Part shown: positions 18,815-27,747 of the stretch, one piece after another | Numbering within the stretch: position 1 is the stretch's first letter | How the letters are laid out: each line of letters opens with the position of its first letter | Assembly: GCF_018531375.1 (NCBI RefSeq) | Contig: NZ_JAHBOH010000001.1 | Location: forward strand, 124,001 to 188,000 | Direction: 5' to 3' | DNA: 64,000 nt | DNA from: Cellulomonas fulva | GTDB lineage: Bacteria > Actinomycetota > Actinomycetes > Actinomycetales > Cellulomonadaceae | The notes under the pieces: model-generated | What the model saw: only the letters and a program-made list of their open reading frames with translations | The model's database searches: none | What the model was told of the DNA's origin: nothing | Translations under genes and position numbers: made by a program

Positions 18815-21800
18815 TCAGCTCTCCTCGTCCTCGGAGGACGGCGGGTCCCCGCACACCACCGCGTTCTGCGGCCGGTAGCGCCACGTCTTCGACGTCGTCT
18901 CCTGCAGGTCGCCCTTGAGGTAGAGCTCGCGCGTGACCGTCACGGTGAAGCCCGGGTTGCCCGCCGACTGCGGCGAGCAGGTGTCCGAGTCCGAGTACAC
19001 CGTGGTCGGCTGCACCACGCCGGAGCGCCCGCTCGTCGTCGACTCGACCGTGAAGTACTTCGTGCTCCAGATCCGCACGTACGCGCGGCCGTCGGCCACC
19101 CAGCCCTGGAGCAGCGCGCCGTAGGGCGTGGTGTTCTTCCACCGCATGTCGAGCACGCCGGTGAAGATCGTCGCCTCGCGGCCCTCCGGGTACCGGCTGA
19201 ACCACTCGCTGTGCGGCGTGTGCTCGACGTCCTCCATGCCCGCGAAGTACGCGGCGTTGAACGTCGTGGTCGACACCTGCGACAGGCCGCCGCCCCACGC
19301 GTCGGTGTGCTCGCCGTTCACGATCGCGCCGGCCTGGACGAACCCGTGGGCGGCGTCGAGCGGCCCGAGCGCCTCGGTCAGCGAGAACGTCTCGCCCGGC
19401 CGGACCAGCACGCCGGTGATGTTCTCCAGGCCCTGCGTGATGTTGATCGTCCGCTGCGGCTCGCTGGTCAGCGGCGTCGAGAACTCGGAGACGACCTCCT
19501 TGACCCCGAGCTTCTTCATCGCCTCGCTGGTGTTCTCTGGGTCCGTCTCGGTGACCGCCACGGCCGCGGTGCGGTCCTGCGCGGTGCTCGCCTTGCCGAG
19601 CGCCTTCGCCAGGTCGTCGGGGTCCACCGTGGTCCCGACGCGGCCCGGGACCAGCACGGGCTTGTCGTCCTTGAAGCCGAAGTGCGCGTCCGCGGCGGTC
19701 TTCAGCGTGCCGTCGGGCAGCTGCGAGACGACCTCGTCGGCCAGCGCCTCGCCGTCCAGGTGCAGCACCAGGCTGCCGTCCTCCGGCTGCATCGACGCGG
19801 CCGCCGAGACGTCGGACGGCTGGAGCACCGCGAGCTCGCCCTCGACCGTCACCGAGATCGGCGCGTCGACCAGCGGCTCCGCCACGTCGTGCAGCGCCGC
19901 GTCGGTCTCCGCCTGGGTGATCGCGGGCTCGACCGTCGTGGTCGGCAGCTCGATCGGCTGCGCCGCCTCCAGCCACTCCGCGGCGACCGCGTCGGCCGCA
20001 CCCTCGGCGTCCAGCGCCCAGCCGTCGGCCGCGTCGGTCGCCTGCGCCGAGCCGTCGACGAAGACGATCGCGCCGTCCACGGGCGCCTGCGAGAGCGACG
20101 TCTCGAGCGACTCGACCGCCCGGTCGAGCGCCGCGTCGTCGACCGTGGTGACCGGCTCGCGGTCGGCGACGCCGACCACCTGGTGCCACAGCCGCGACGG
20201 GTCCGCGAGGTCGACGCCGGTCAGGCCCTCGACCGTCGCCTGGGCGTCGAAGCCGAGCCCGGCCTCGACCGGGTCGATCGTCGCCTGCACCTCCTGCGCC
20301 ACGACGTCGACCGGCGAGTCCAGCGTCGACGCCAGCTCGTCGTCGAGCCGCGCGACCGCCTCCTCCTCGGTCAGGCCGCCGACGTCCACGCCCGCGACGG
20401 TCGTCCCGCGGGGCACGCGGTCCGCGGTCGCGTAGCACGCGCCCACGTACGCGCCGCCCAGCACGACGAGCGTGGCGGCGCCGATCAGCAGGCGACGCGG
20501 CCACCGACGCACGGGCGGCTCCTCCTCCTCGAACGAGTCCAGCGGCGACTCGCGTCGCGCCTGGGGCACGGGGCCCCCGGTCACCTTCGACGACCCCGCC
20601 AGCGCCGGCGGCACCGGGGCACCGGGCCCGGCGGGCGCGGGCTGCGCAACGGCGGGGCCCGCGGGACCGGCGGATGTGGCCGCCGTCGGTGCGGGCTCGG
20701 CGCTGGCGGCCGGGGTCGGTGCCGCGGGGTCCGGCGAGGGCGCGTTCCTCCCGGGCATCGCGCTGGTGCGGACCGGCGCACCGGCGGCGGCGGACGCGGC
20801 TGCCGAAGCGGCGGCTGCCGAGGCGACGGCAGCGGAAGGGGCGGCTGCGGAAGGGGCGGTCGTGCGGCCGTCCGCGCTCTCGTCGAGCGGGGGCAGGACG
20901 GTGGTCGCGGCGTCGCGCGCCGCGTCGGGCTCGCGCACCGAGACCGCCTGCGCACGTGCCGCGGCTGCGGGGGTGGGCAGCGCGCGCGTCTCGGTCGCCG
21001 ACTCGTCGGACGGCTCGGCGCCGTCGGTCGGCTCGGCGTCGTCAGTCGGCAGGGTGGACGCACCCTCGCGGTCAGCCGTGTCGCCGCGCGGCTCGTCGAG
21101 GTCGGCCGACGCGGTCGTCGACGTCACCGGGACCTGGCGCGTGGAGTCGTCGACGCCGTCCCTGGGCTCGTCGCGCGCGGGCGCCTCATCGGCGCCCGGC
21201 ACCTCAGCCGGGGACCGGCCGTCCTGCGCGCCGCGCTCCTCGGCCGGGACCTCGACGGACTCGTCGGTGGCCGGGGTCTCGTCGGCCCCGTCGGTGGCCG
21301 GGGTCTCGTCGGCCCCGTCAGCAGCCGGGGTCTCGTCGGCCCCGTCAGCAGCCGGGGCCTCGTCCGTTTTGTCGGCAGCCGCGGCCTCGTCCGTCTTGCC
21401 CGCAGCCGGGGCCTTGTCGGCCTCGTCAGCGACCGGGGCGTCGTCGGACTCGTCGGCGACCGAGACGGCGTCTGACGCCTCGGCGACCGGGGCGTCGTCA
21501 GTCTCGTCGGCGACGGGCACGGCGCCCGTGGCAGGCATCTCGTCCGGAGCCGCCGCCTGGTCCGGGGCGGCGGCGTCGTCGGAGGGCTCGGCGACCGTCT
21601 CGGCGGACTGGTCAGCCGGCAGCGCCTCGCCGGGGGTCTCGCTGCGTGTCTCGCTCCGGGTCTCGTCGGACGTCGTGCCGGGGGTCTCGTCGGACGGCTG
21701 CGGGCGGCCGGCGCCGCTCGTCGCGCCCCAGACGGGCCAGGCGGCGGACGACGTCGACGACGCGGCGGGAACCGGCGGTCCCTCCGGCTCCTTGCCCTGC

Positions 21801-21832
21801 GGCCGGTCTGCTGGGTCGGTACGGTCGGTCAT
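18815..21832 (-). CDS. VanW family protein with peptidoglycan-binding domains and long repetitive cytoplasmic tail
   Basis: 1005 residues. The first ~430 are extremely rich in Asp/Glu/Ala/Ser/Pro, with tandem T-D-G-A-D-E-T-P-A repeats, and should be disordered. A basic stretch (RRWPRRLLIGAATLVVLGGA) then forms a single membrane helix near residue 470. Outside follow repeated 'PG-binding 4'-type domains (VAGVDVGGLTEEEAVARLDD; a second around VNATW-like VPGRVGTTVDPDDLAKAL) and a C-terminal VanW domain with EFSTPLTSEPQRTINITQGL and GGGLSQVSTTTFNAAYFAGM. VanW proteins occur with glycopeptide resistance and spore cell-wall genes but lack a settled activity. The ATG has AGGGGAAG upstream. It is unusually long for the family because of the tail. 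Confidence 0.88.
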   Translation of the reverse strand: MTDRTDPADRPQGKEPEGPPVPAASSTSSAAWPVWGATSGAGRPQPSDETPGTTSDETRSETRSETPGEALPADQSAETVAEPSDDAAAPDQAAAPDEMPATGAVPVADETDDAPVAEASDAVSVADESDDAPVADEADKAPAAGKTDEAAAADKTDEAPAADGADETPAADGADETPATDGADETPATDESVEVPAEERGAQDGRSPAEVPGADEAPARDEPRDGVDDSTRQVPVTSTTASADLDEPRGDTADREGASTLPTDDAEPTDGAEPSDESATETRALPTPAAAARAQAVSVREPDAARDAATTVLPPLDESADGRTTAPSAAAPSAAVASAAAASAAASAAAGAPVRTSAMPGRNAPSPDPAAPTPAASAEPAPTAATSAGPAGPAVAQPAPAGPGAPVPPALAGSSKVTGGPVPQARRESPLDSFEEEEPPVRRWPRRLLIGAATLVVLGGAYVGACYATADRVPRGTTVAGVDVGGLTEEEAVARLDDELASTLDSPVDVVAQEVQATIDPVEAGLGFDAQATVEGLTGVDLADPSRLWHQVVGVADREPVTTVDDAALDRAVESLETSLSQAPVDGAIVFVDGSAQATDAADGWALDAEGAADAVAAEWLEAAQPIELPTTTVEPAITQAETDAALHDVAEPLVDAPISVTVEGELAVLQPSDVSAAASMQPEDGSLVLHLDGEALADEVVSQLPDGTLKTAADAHFGFKDDKPVLVPGRVGTTVDPDDLAKALGKASTAQDRTAAVAVTETDPENTSEAMKKLGVKEVVSEFSTPLTSEPQRTINITQGLENITGVLVRPGETFSLTEALGPLDAAHGFVQAGAIVNGEHTDAWGGGLSQVSTTTFNAAYFAGMEDVEHTPHSEWFSRYPEGREATIFTGVLDMRWKNTTPYGALLQGWVADGRAYVRIWSTKYFTVESTTSGRSGVVQPTTVYSDSDTCSPQSAGNPGFTVTVTRELYLKGDLQETTSKTWRYRPQNAVVCGDPPSSEDEES
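21264..21372 (-). repeat. 27-bp tandem repeats in the VanW gene N-terminal region
   Basis: About four 27-bp units (first two identical, TCGGTGGCCGGGGTCTCG followed by TCGGCCCCG) encode nine-residue acidic repeats; degenerate copies continue to about 21520. The period is a multiple of three, so length can vary in frame. Confidence 0.85.
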
Positions 21833-22029
21833 CGCTTCCCCTGCTCGGTCCTGGTCACGCCGCGGGCGAGTCTACGTCGCGCTCCCGTGCGGCCCGGGCG
21901 AAGCGCCGAGTCGTGATCGGACCGCGACCAACCGCTCGCACGACGCACACACCTGCGCACAGGTCGGCACCCGGGAGCCACACGAGCGGCACCCCAGCGG
22001 CACCTCACGCGTCCGCGCACCCGCGCGCC

Positions 22030-22530
22030 TCAGCGCAGGTCGCGCAGGCGCCCGTCGAGGTGCACCAGACCACCGGTCCCGCGGGTGCCGCGTTGCGCGG
22101 CGAGCACCTCCCCGACGACGACGTCGTGGTCGCCCGCGGGGTGCACGGCGGTCGTGCGGCAGTCGAACCAGGCCGCGGCGCCGTCGAGGCGGGCGCCGGC
22201 GGCGAGCACGGGGTCATGGTGCGGCACGCGCGCGAGCTGGTCGACGGCGGGCCTGCCGGGGGACGCGAGCCAGTCCGCCACCGGTCCCTGGCCGGCGGCC
22301 AGGACGCTCAGGGTCCAGGTCTCGACCTCGTCCAGCGCGTCGCGCAGGCGCGCGTCGGCGTGCACGCAGAAGAGCAGGAGCGGGGGGTCGAGCGACACCG
22401 AGGCGGCCGAGCTCACCGTCATCGCCCACGTGGTGCGCCGCCAGGTCGTCGTGACGACGGCGACGCCCGCCGGCAGCGCGGCGACGGCGTCGCGGAAGCC
22501 GTCCGCGGGTGCCAGGGGCTCCGGCGTCAC
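22030..22530 (-). CDS. flavin reductase-like (FMN-binding split barrel) protein
   Basis: 166 residues with the split-barrel flavin reductase pattern: FRDAVAALPAGVAVVTTTWR, MTVSSAASVSLDPPLLLFCV, and the C-terminal HDVVVGEV. Members reduce FMN with NAD(P)H for partner monooxygenases or simply bind flavin. The GTG start at 22528-22530 overlaps the upstream membrane-protein gene by 4 nt, so it belongs to the typA-mshB-DUF6113 unit. No monooxygenase partner is nearby. An upstream in-frame extension overlaps the neighbour and was rejected. Confidence 0.85.
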   Translation of the reverse strand: MTPEPLAPADGFRDAVAALPAGVAVVTTTWRRTTWAMTVSSAASVSLDPPLLLFCVHADARLRDALDEVETWTLSVLAAGQGPVADWLASPGRPAVDQLARVPHHDPVLAAGARLDGAAAWFDCRTTAVHPAGDHDVVVGEVLAAQRGTRGTGGLVHLDGRLRDLR

Positions 22531-22949
22531 GGCTGGTCCGGCGGCACCACGCTCGACGGCGGGACCGGCGCGGAGCGGGGCGCGTCCGAGAACCAGCGTC
22601 GCGGGGCGAGCGCGGCCAGGACCAGCGCGCCCATCGAACCGCCGAGCCACACGCCACCCAGCCAGACGTCGTTCACGTTGTCGCCGCTGGGGACCAGGAC
22701 GTCGCCGCCCGGCCCCGTCTGCGTGAGCACCATGACCGCGAGGAACACGCCTCCCGCGACGCCGACGAACGCCGGCCAGCCCGCCCACGCGCGCATGGTC
22801 ACGGCCGTCGCGAGCACGAGCCCGATCGCGGCGACCACGCCCCAGGGCGTCACCGCACGGTGCACCACGGTGCCGATGGTCCCGACGACGACGCCGAGCA
22901 GGAACGCGACGAACGCCCGGACGAACGCCTGGGGGGTCATGGGCTGCAC
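22527..22949 (-). CDS. small membrane protein, DUF6113-like
   Basis: 140 residues with three to four hydrophobic helices (about 10-30, 37-54, 58-76, 97-112) and a Pro/Ser-rich tail. It follows mshB by 4 nt and precedes the flavin reductase with an overlap. In M. tuberculosis a conserved membrane protein gene (Rv1171) also follows mshB, so the link is old. GTG 22947 is the listed start; ATG 22940 is equally possible. Function unknown. Confidence 0.75.
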   Translation of the reverse strand: MQPMTPQAFVRAFVAFLLGVVVGTIGTVVHRAVTPWGVVAAIGLVLATAVTMRAWAGWPAFVGVAGGVFLAVMVLTQTGPGGDVLVPSGDNVNDVWLGGVWLGGSMGALVLAALAPRRWFSDAPRSAPVPPSSVVPPDQP

Positions 22950-22953
22950 GGCG

Positions 22954-23898
22954 TCAGGCTACCCGCGTGACCCCGGCGGGCCGGACGAGCGCGTCGAGCG
23001 CCCCCTCCGAGGTCCCGGTGGCCAGGCGGTACTGCTCGACGGGAAGGATCGGCTCGGACAGCCCCAGGCTCAGCGCGTACGTCCCGGCGAGGGCCGGCTC
23101 GTCGTCGACCGCCGCGACGTGCTGCACCTGCGTGGCGTGCGCGCGCAGCGCCGCCAGCACGGCGTCCCGCACGGCGCGCGTGTCGACCGCGACCGCCACG
23201 TGCTCGTCGTCCACGACGACCGATGCGAACACGTCGTCGTCGGCCGGGAGCGTCGCCCCGGACCCGTCGGCGCGACCGCGCCGCCGCAGCGCGGCACGCG
23301 CGGCGCCGGCGGCCGACCGCCCCTGCGCGGCCCACAGGACCACCGGGACGTCGACGGACGCCGCTCGCGCGAGCTCGACCGCGCGCTGCGTCACGTCGTG
23401 CGCCCGCACGTGGTCGGGGTGGCCGTACCCGCCGCGGGGCTCGTACGTCACCACCACGTCGGGGCGGCGCACGACGAGCAGCTGCGCGAGGGGGGCCGCG
23501 AGCGCGTCCAGCTCCTGCGCGGCGAAGGCCGTGCCCGCCGCCACCGCGTCGGGCGCGGCGACGGCTCGTCGGCCCTCGTCTGCCCAGGCCATGCCGGAGT
23601 CCTCGAGCCGGCCGCCGGTCCAGCCGGGCAGCGTGTCGAGGAACGCGTGTTCGCGGACGCCGAGCGCCGCGAGCGCCGCTGCCAGCTCGGTCTCCCGGTG
23701 CCGCGCGAGCGCCGGGCCGTCGCCCTGCAGGTGCGCCAGCGCGGCGCCGATCACCTCGCCGCGCTCGCCGCGCGTGCCGGTCACGACCATGACCGGGCGA
23801 CCGGCTGCCGCCCAGGTGGCGAGCAGCGCGCCGGTCGCCAGGGTCTCGTCGTCCGGGTGCGCGTGGACCGCGACCAGCCCGCCCGACGGGACCCCCAC
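22954..23898 (-). CDS. mshB: N-acetyl-1-D-myo-inositol-2-amino-2-deoxy-alpha-D-glucopyranoside deacetylase
   Basis: A 314-residue zinc-dependent LmbE/PIG-L family deacetylase. The metal and catalytic motif VHAHPDDETLATGALL is at residues ~11-25, and the third ligand His sits in GGYGHPDHVRAHD. MVVTGTRGERGEV is also family-typical. It deacetylates GlcNAc-inositol, the second step of mycothiol synthesis, in the cytosol. Mycothiol conjugate amidase is related, but the length and position after typA fit MshB (Rv1170). The GTG start begins 2 nt after the typA stop, so translation is likely coupled. Confidence 0.93.
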   Translation of the reverse strand: MGVPSGGLVAVHAHPDDETLATGALLATWAAAGRPVMVVTGTRGERGEVIGAALAHLQGDGPALARHRETELAAALAALGVREHAFLDTLPGWTGGRLEDSGMAWADEGRRAVAAPDAVAAGTAFAAQELDALAAPLAQLLVVRRPDVVVTYEPRGGYGHPDHVRAHDVTQRAVELARAASVDVPVVLWAAQGRSAAGAARAALRRRGRADGSGATLPADDDVFASVVVDDEHVAVAVDTRAVRDAVLAALRAHATQVQHVAAVDDEPALAGTYALSLGLSEPILPVEQYRLATGTSEGALDALVRPAGVTRVA

Positions 23899-23899
23899 G

Positions 23900-25831
23900 T
23901 CAGCCCTTCTTGTTGCGCGCCGTGATGCGGGCGCGCTCCGTCTGGTCGAGCACCACCTTGCGGATGCGCACGATCTCCGGGGTCACCTCGACGCACTCGT
24001 CCTCGCGCGCGAACTCCAGCGACTCCTCGAGCGTGAGCTTGCGCGGCGGCACCAGGTTCTCGAAGTTGTCCGCCGTGGAGGAGCGCATGTTGGTGAGCTT
24101 CTTCTCCTTGGTGATGTTCACGTCCATGTCGTCGGCACGGGCGTTCTCACCGACGATCATGCCCTCGTAGACCTCCTGCGTCGGGTCCACGAAGAAGGAG
24201 CCACGCTCCTGCAGGTTGATCATGGCGAACGGCGTGACGACGCCCGCACGGTCCGCGACCAGCGAGCCGTTGAGACGCGTCTCGATCGCGCCGGCCCACG
24301 GCTCGTAGCCCTCGGCGATCGAGGACGCGATGCCGGTGCCGCGCGTGTCGGTGAGGAAGCGCGTGCGGAAGCCGATCAGCCCGCGCGCCGGCACCACGAA
24401 CTCCATGCGCACCCAGCCGGTGCCGTGGTTCGACATGGTCTCCATGCGGCCCTTGCGCTGCGCCATGAGCTGCGTGACCGAGCCGAGGTACTCCTCCGGC
24501 ACGTCGATCGTCATGCGCTCCATCGGCTCGTGCACCTTGCCGTCGACCTTGCGCGTGACGACCTGCGGCTTGCCGACCGTGAGCTCGAAGCCCTCGCGGC
24601 GCATCTGCTCGACCAGGATGGCCAGCGCCAGCTCGCCGCGGCCCTGCACCTCCCACGCGTCGGGGCGCTCGGTGGGCACGACGCGGAGCGAGACGTTGCC
24701 GACGAGCTCCTTGTCCAGGCGGTCCTTGACCTGGCGGGCGGTGACCTTGTGGCCCTTGCCGCCCTTGCCCGCGAGCGGGCTGGTGTTGATGCCGATCGTC
24801 ATCGAGATCGCGGGGTCGTCGACCGTGATGAGCGGCAGGGGCCGCGGGTCGTCGGGGTCCGTCAGCGTCTCGCCGATCGTGATGTTCTCGATGCCGGCCA
24901 CCGCGACGATGTCGCCGGGGGCCGCCTGGTCCGTGGGGACCCGCTCGAGCGCCTTGGTCTCCAGCAGCTCGGTGACCTTGACGTTCTGCATCGTGCCGTC
25001 CGCGCGCGCCCAGGACACGACCTGCCCCTTGCGCAGGGTGCCGTTGAAGATGCGCAGCAGCGCCAGCCGGCCCAGGAACGGCGAGGCGTCCAGGTTCGTC
25101 ACGTGCGCCTGCAGCGGGTGGCCCTCGGTGTACGTCGGGGCGGGGATCTTCTCGAGGATCGTGGCGAACAGCGGCTCGAGGTTCTCGCTGTCCGGCAGAC
25201 CGCCGTCCGCGGGCTGCGTGAGCGACGCCCGGCCGGCCTTGGCGGCGGCGTAGACCACGGGGACGTCGAGGATCGCGTCGAGGTCCAGGTCCGGCACGTC
25301 CTCGTGCAGGTCGGACGCGAGGCCCAGCAGCAGGTCGGTCGCCTCGTGGACGACCTCCTCGATCCGCGCGTCCGGCCGGTCGACCTTGTTCACGACGAGG
25401 ATGACGGGCAGCTTGGCGATCAGCGCCTTGCGCAGCACGAAGCGCGTCTGGGGCAGGGGCCCCTCCGACGCGTCGACCAGCAGGACGACGCCGTCGACCA
25501 TCGACAGGCCGCGCTCGACCTCGCCGCCGAAGTCCGCGTGGCCCGGGGTGTCGATGACGTTGATCGTGATCCCGTCGGGCTGGCCCGCCGCGGCCGCCGC
25601 AGGGCCGGCGTACCGGACCGCGGTGTTCTTCGCGAGGATCGTGATGCCCTTCTCGCGCTCGAGGTCGCCCGAGTCCATCGCGCGCTCGTCGACGTGGTCG
25701 TGCGCGCCGAAGGCGCCCGACTGCCACAGCATCGCGTCGACGAGCGTGGTCTTGCCGTGGTCGACGTGCGCGACGATCGCGACGTTGCGCAGGTCGGACC
25801 GGACAGCGGTGCCCGAGGTGGACGAAGGCAT
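23900..25831 (-). CDS. typA: translational GTPase TypA/BipA
   Basis: 643 residues from the ATG at 25829-25831, preceded by GAGAAG. G-domain motifs are intact: AHVDHGKTTLVDAML (G1), EKGITILAKNTAV (G2), DTPGHADFGGEVERG (G3), NKVDRPDA (G4). Domain V (MERMTIDVPEEYLGSVTQL) and the C-terminal BipA-specific domain (NLQERGSFFVDPTQEVYEG) follow. TypA is a ribosome-binding GTPase that helps ribosome assembly and stress adaptation. Translation could start 14 codons earlier at 25873, but the chosen start has the ribosome-binding site and matches family length. The site lies in a 12-bp palindrome, CTTCTCGAGAAG (25839-25850). Confidence 0.97.
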   Translation of the reverse strand: MPSSTSGTAVRSDLRNVAIVAHVDHGKTTLVDAMLWQSGAFGAHDHVDERAMDSGDLEREKGITILAKNTAVRYAGPAAAAAGQPDGITINVIDTPGHADFGGEVERGLSMVDGVVLLVDASEGPLPQTRFVLRKALIAKLPVILVVNKVDRPDARIEEVVHEATDLLLGLASDLHEDVPDLDLDAILDVPVVYAAAKAGRASLTQPADGGLPDSENLEPLFATILEKIPAPTYTEGHPLQAHVTNLDASPFLGRLALLRIFNGTLRKGQVVSWARADGTMQNVKVTELLETKALERVPTDQAAPGDIVAVAGIENITIGETLTDPDDPRPLPLITVDDPAISMTIGINTSPLAGKGGKGHKVTARQVKDRLDKELVGNVSLRVVPTERPDAWEVQGRGELALAILVEQMRREGFELTVGKPQVVTRKVDGKVHEPMERMTIDVPEEYLGSVTQLMAQRKGRMETMSNHGTGWVRMEFVVPARGLIGFRTRFLTDTRGTGIASSIAEGYEPWAGAIETRLNGSLVADRAGVVTPFAMINLQERGSFFVDPTQEVYEGMIVGENARADDMDVNITKEKKLTNMRSSTADNFENLVPPRKLTLEESLEFAREDECVEVTPEIVRIRKVVLDQTERARITARNKKG

Positions 25832-25916
25832 GCGAACTCTTCTCGAGAAGGGGTGTGGGGTGCACGCCGACATCGGCGCCGATCGATCTTACCGGACCCT
25901 CCTCGGTCCACCCCAC

Positions 25917-27716
25917 TCAGCCGGTCGCCCAGGCCCACCAGCCGGTCTGGTCCGCCCGGGACAGCCGCAGCGCCTCGACGTGCCCGACGTCCGGCAGGCC
26001 GGGCGTCGGCGTGCCGCTCTCCGGTGCACCCGCCACCGCCGTGAGGGCCGGCCCGCTCGTCAGCGGGAGCAGGGCGCCCGCGTCCGCCAGCCGGCGGGCG
26101 ACCGCCGCGTACGCGTCGGCGAGACCGTCGGGGTCGGTGGTGGCCAGGAGGTCCGCGACCGCGTCGTCGGTCGCCTCGTCGGACCACGCCGTGGCGTTCG
26201 CCGCTCCCCCGGTGCCCCACGTCGCCGCGACCGCCGCGGCCGGGAGCGCGGACTGCGCGACGGGCACGAGGGCCACGTCCCACGCCTGCGGTGCGGTCCA
26301 CAGGTCCGTCGCCGGGTCGCCGACCGTCGACACCGTGAAGCCCGCCGCCGCCGCCGCGGCGGTCAGGTCCTCGACCGCCCGGGCCCGGACCGGCTCGGCC
26401 GTCGACGCCAGGAGCCGGACGGGCACCGGCAGGGTCACCCCCGCGTCCGCGAGCAGCGAGCGCGCGCGGTCCAGGTCCGCCGCGGCCGTCGCGACCGCCC
26501 CGCCGGCGGCGGGCCCGACGACGGGCAGCACGCTCGTCGTCGTGGCCGCGTCGGGCCACAGCGGGACGACCTCGGCGACCACCTCCTCCCGCGGGACCGT
26601 GAGCCAGAACGCCTCGCGCACGAGCGCGCCGCGACGCGCGGCCGCCTCGTCCTCGTCGTCCGCCGCGAACACACCAGGGCCCGCGCCGCCGGTCCGCGCG
26701 ACGAGCTGCCACGCGGCGTCCCCCGCGGTCGTCGTGACCGCGCCGGCGTCGTCCAGCGCCGCGCGCACGTCCGCCGTCGCGACCGGCGCGACCACGTCCA
26801 CGTCGCCGTCGGCCAGCGCCGCCGCCTGGTCGAGCGGGTGCAGGTCGCTGCGGACCACCACGGTGTCGAACCGCGCGGGACGCGAGCCGCGGTACCCCGG
26901 GTTGCGCGCGAGCTCGACCCGCTGGTCCGGCAGCACCGCCGAGACCACGTACGGCCCCGTGGTCACGGCGTCCGCGGTGCTCGCGCCGAGCTGGTCGTCG
27001 TCGAACAGCGTGCGCCACCCGTGCGCGACGGCGCCGAGCGCCTCCGTGTCCCCCGCGTCGATCGCCGCGGTCACCGCCGCTGCCGGGTCGGTCGCGGCGC
27101 CGAGCGCCGTGCGCCCGAGCACGTGGGCGGGGACGTTGACGTCCAGCGCGACCGGCCAGTCCGGCACCGGGCGGGCGTACACGACGACGAGCCTGCCCTC
27201 GTCGTCGACGGTCGGGGGCTCCTCGGCGTGCACGAGCGCGGGCGACGTCGCCGCGAACGCCACGCCTGCGTCGAGCTCGTCGGTGTTGGTGATCTCCCCC
27301 TGCTCGCCGAGCCGGGGCACCACGTCGTCGAACGACCCGGACCGCGCGGCCCACTCCAGCAGCAGGTCGTCGGCGGTGACCGGCACGCCGTCCGACCACG
27401 TCGCCGTGGGGGCGATCGTGTACCGCACCGTCAGCGGGTCGTCGTCGATCTTCTCCACCGTGCCGAACGTCTCGTCGGGCACGGCGACGCCGTCCTGGTC
27501 CAGCGAGACGAACCCGTCCTGCACGAGCGCGCGGACCAGCTCGCTGCCCGGAAGGCGGCCGTCCGGCGTCGCGGGGTTGAGCGAGCCGAACGGCACGTCC
27601 ACCGCGACGATGACGTCGGCCGCCCGGTCCGGGCGCGGCGCGGGCGGCGGCGACGAGGTGCACGCCGCGAGCACCACGACGACCGCGGCCAGGCCGACGA
27701 CGCGCCTCACGCCCAC
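25917..27716 (-). CDS. family 5 solute-binding lipoprotein, LpqW-like by position
   Basis: 599 residues. A signal peptide ends in the lipobox VLAACTSS (Cys near residue 20), so it should be a lipoprotein on the outer face. The rest is a cluster C (SBP_bac_5, DppA/OppA-like) binding-protein fold: WSDGVPVTADDLLLEWA and NPGYRGSRPARFDTVVVRSD are typical. It is clearly a paralogue of the binding protein at 33181-35049 (shared WSDGV and DLLLEWAA blocks). It sits right before typA, where M. tuberculosis has lpqW (Rv1166), a lipoprotein of this fold that works in PIM/lipoarabinomannan regulation rather than transport. It could be a second transporter subunit or the LpqW counterpart. Confidence 0.85.
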   Translation of the reverse strand: MGVRRVVGLAAVVVVLAACTSSPPPAPRPDRAADVIVAVDVPFGSLNPATPDGRLPGSELVRALVQDGFVSLDQDGVAVPDETFGTVEKIDDDPLTVRYTIAPTATWSDGVPVTADDLLLEWAARSGSFDDVVPRLGEQGEITNTDELDAGVAFAATSPALVHAEEPPTVDDEGRLVVVYARPVPDWPVALDVNVPAHVLGRTALGAATDPAAAVTAAIDAGDTEALGAVAHGWRTLFDDDQLGASTADAVTTGPYVVSAVLPDQRVELARNPGYRGSRPARFDTVVVRSDLHPLDQAAALADGDVDVVAPVATADVRAALDDAGAVTTTAGDAAWQLVARTGGAGPGVFAADDEDEAAARRGALVREAFWLTVPREEVVAEVVPLWPDAATTTSVLPVVGPAAGGAVATAAADLDRARSLLADAGVTLPVPVRLLASTAEPVRARAVEDLTAAAAAAGFTVSTVGDPATDLWTAPQAWDVALVPVAQSALPAAAVAATWGTGGAANATAWSDEATDDAVADLLATTDPDGLADAYAAVARRLADAGALLPLTSGPALTAVAGAPESGTPTPGLPDVGHVEALRLSRADQTGWWAWATG

Positions 27717-27747
27717 CCCCTCGACCGGCGCTGCCGCCGGGCCGTGC

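Noticed and set aside
21264..21520. Regular repeats that might be a CRISPR array
   Set aside because: Units are contiguous without unique spacers, in frame with a coding sequence; no cas gene nearby.
21951..21964. ACCTG-CGCA-CAGGT inverted repeat upstream of the VanW gene
   Set aside because: Five-base arms are expected by chance at this GC content; no promoter context.
25839..25850. Palindrome CTTCTCGAGAAG before typA as an operator
   Set aside because: It includes the ribosome-binding site; the symmetry is short and explained by GAGAAG.
22967..26044. 1025-codon plus-strand open frame
   Set aside because: Runs antisense through mshB and typA with low-complexity composition; no motif.
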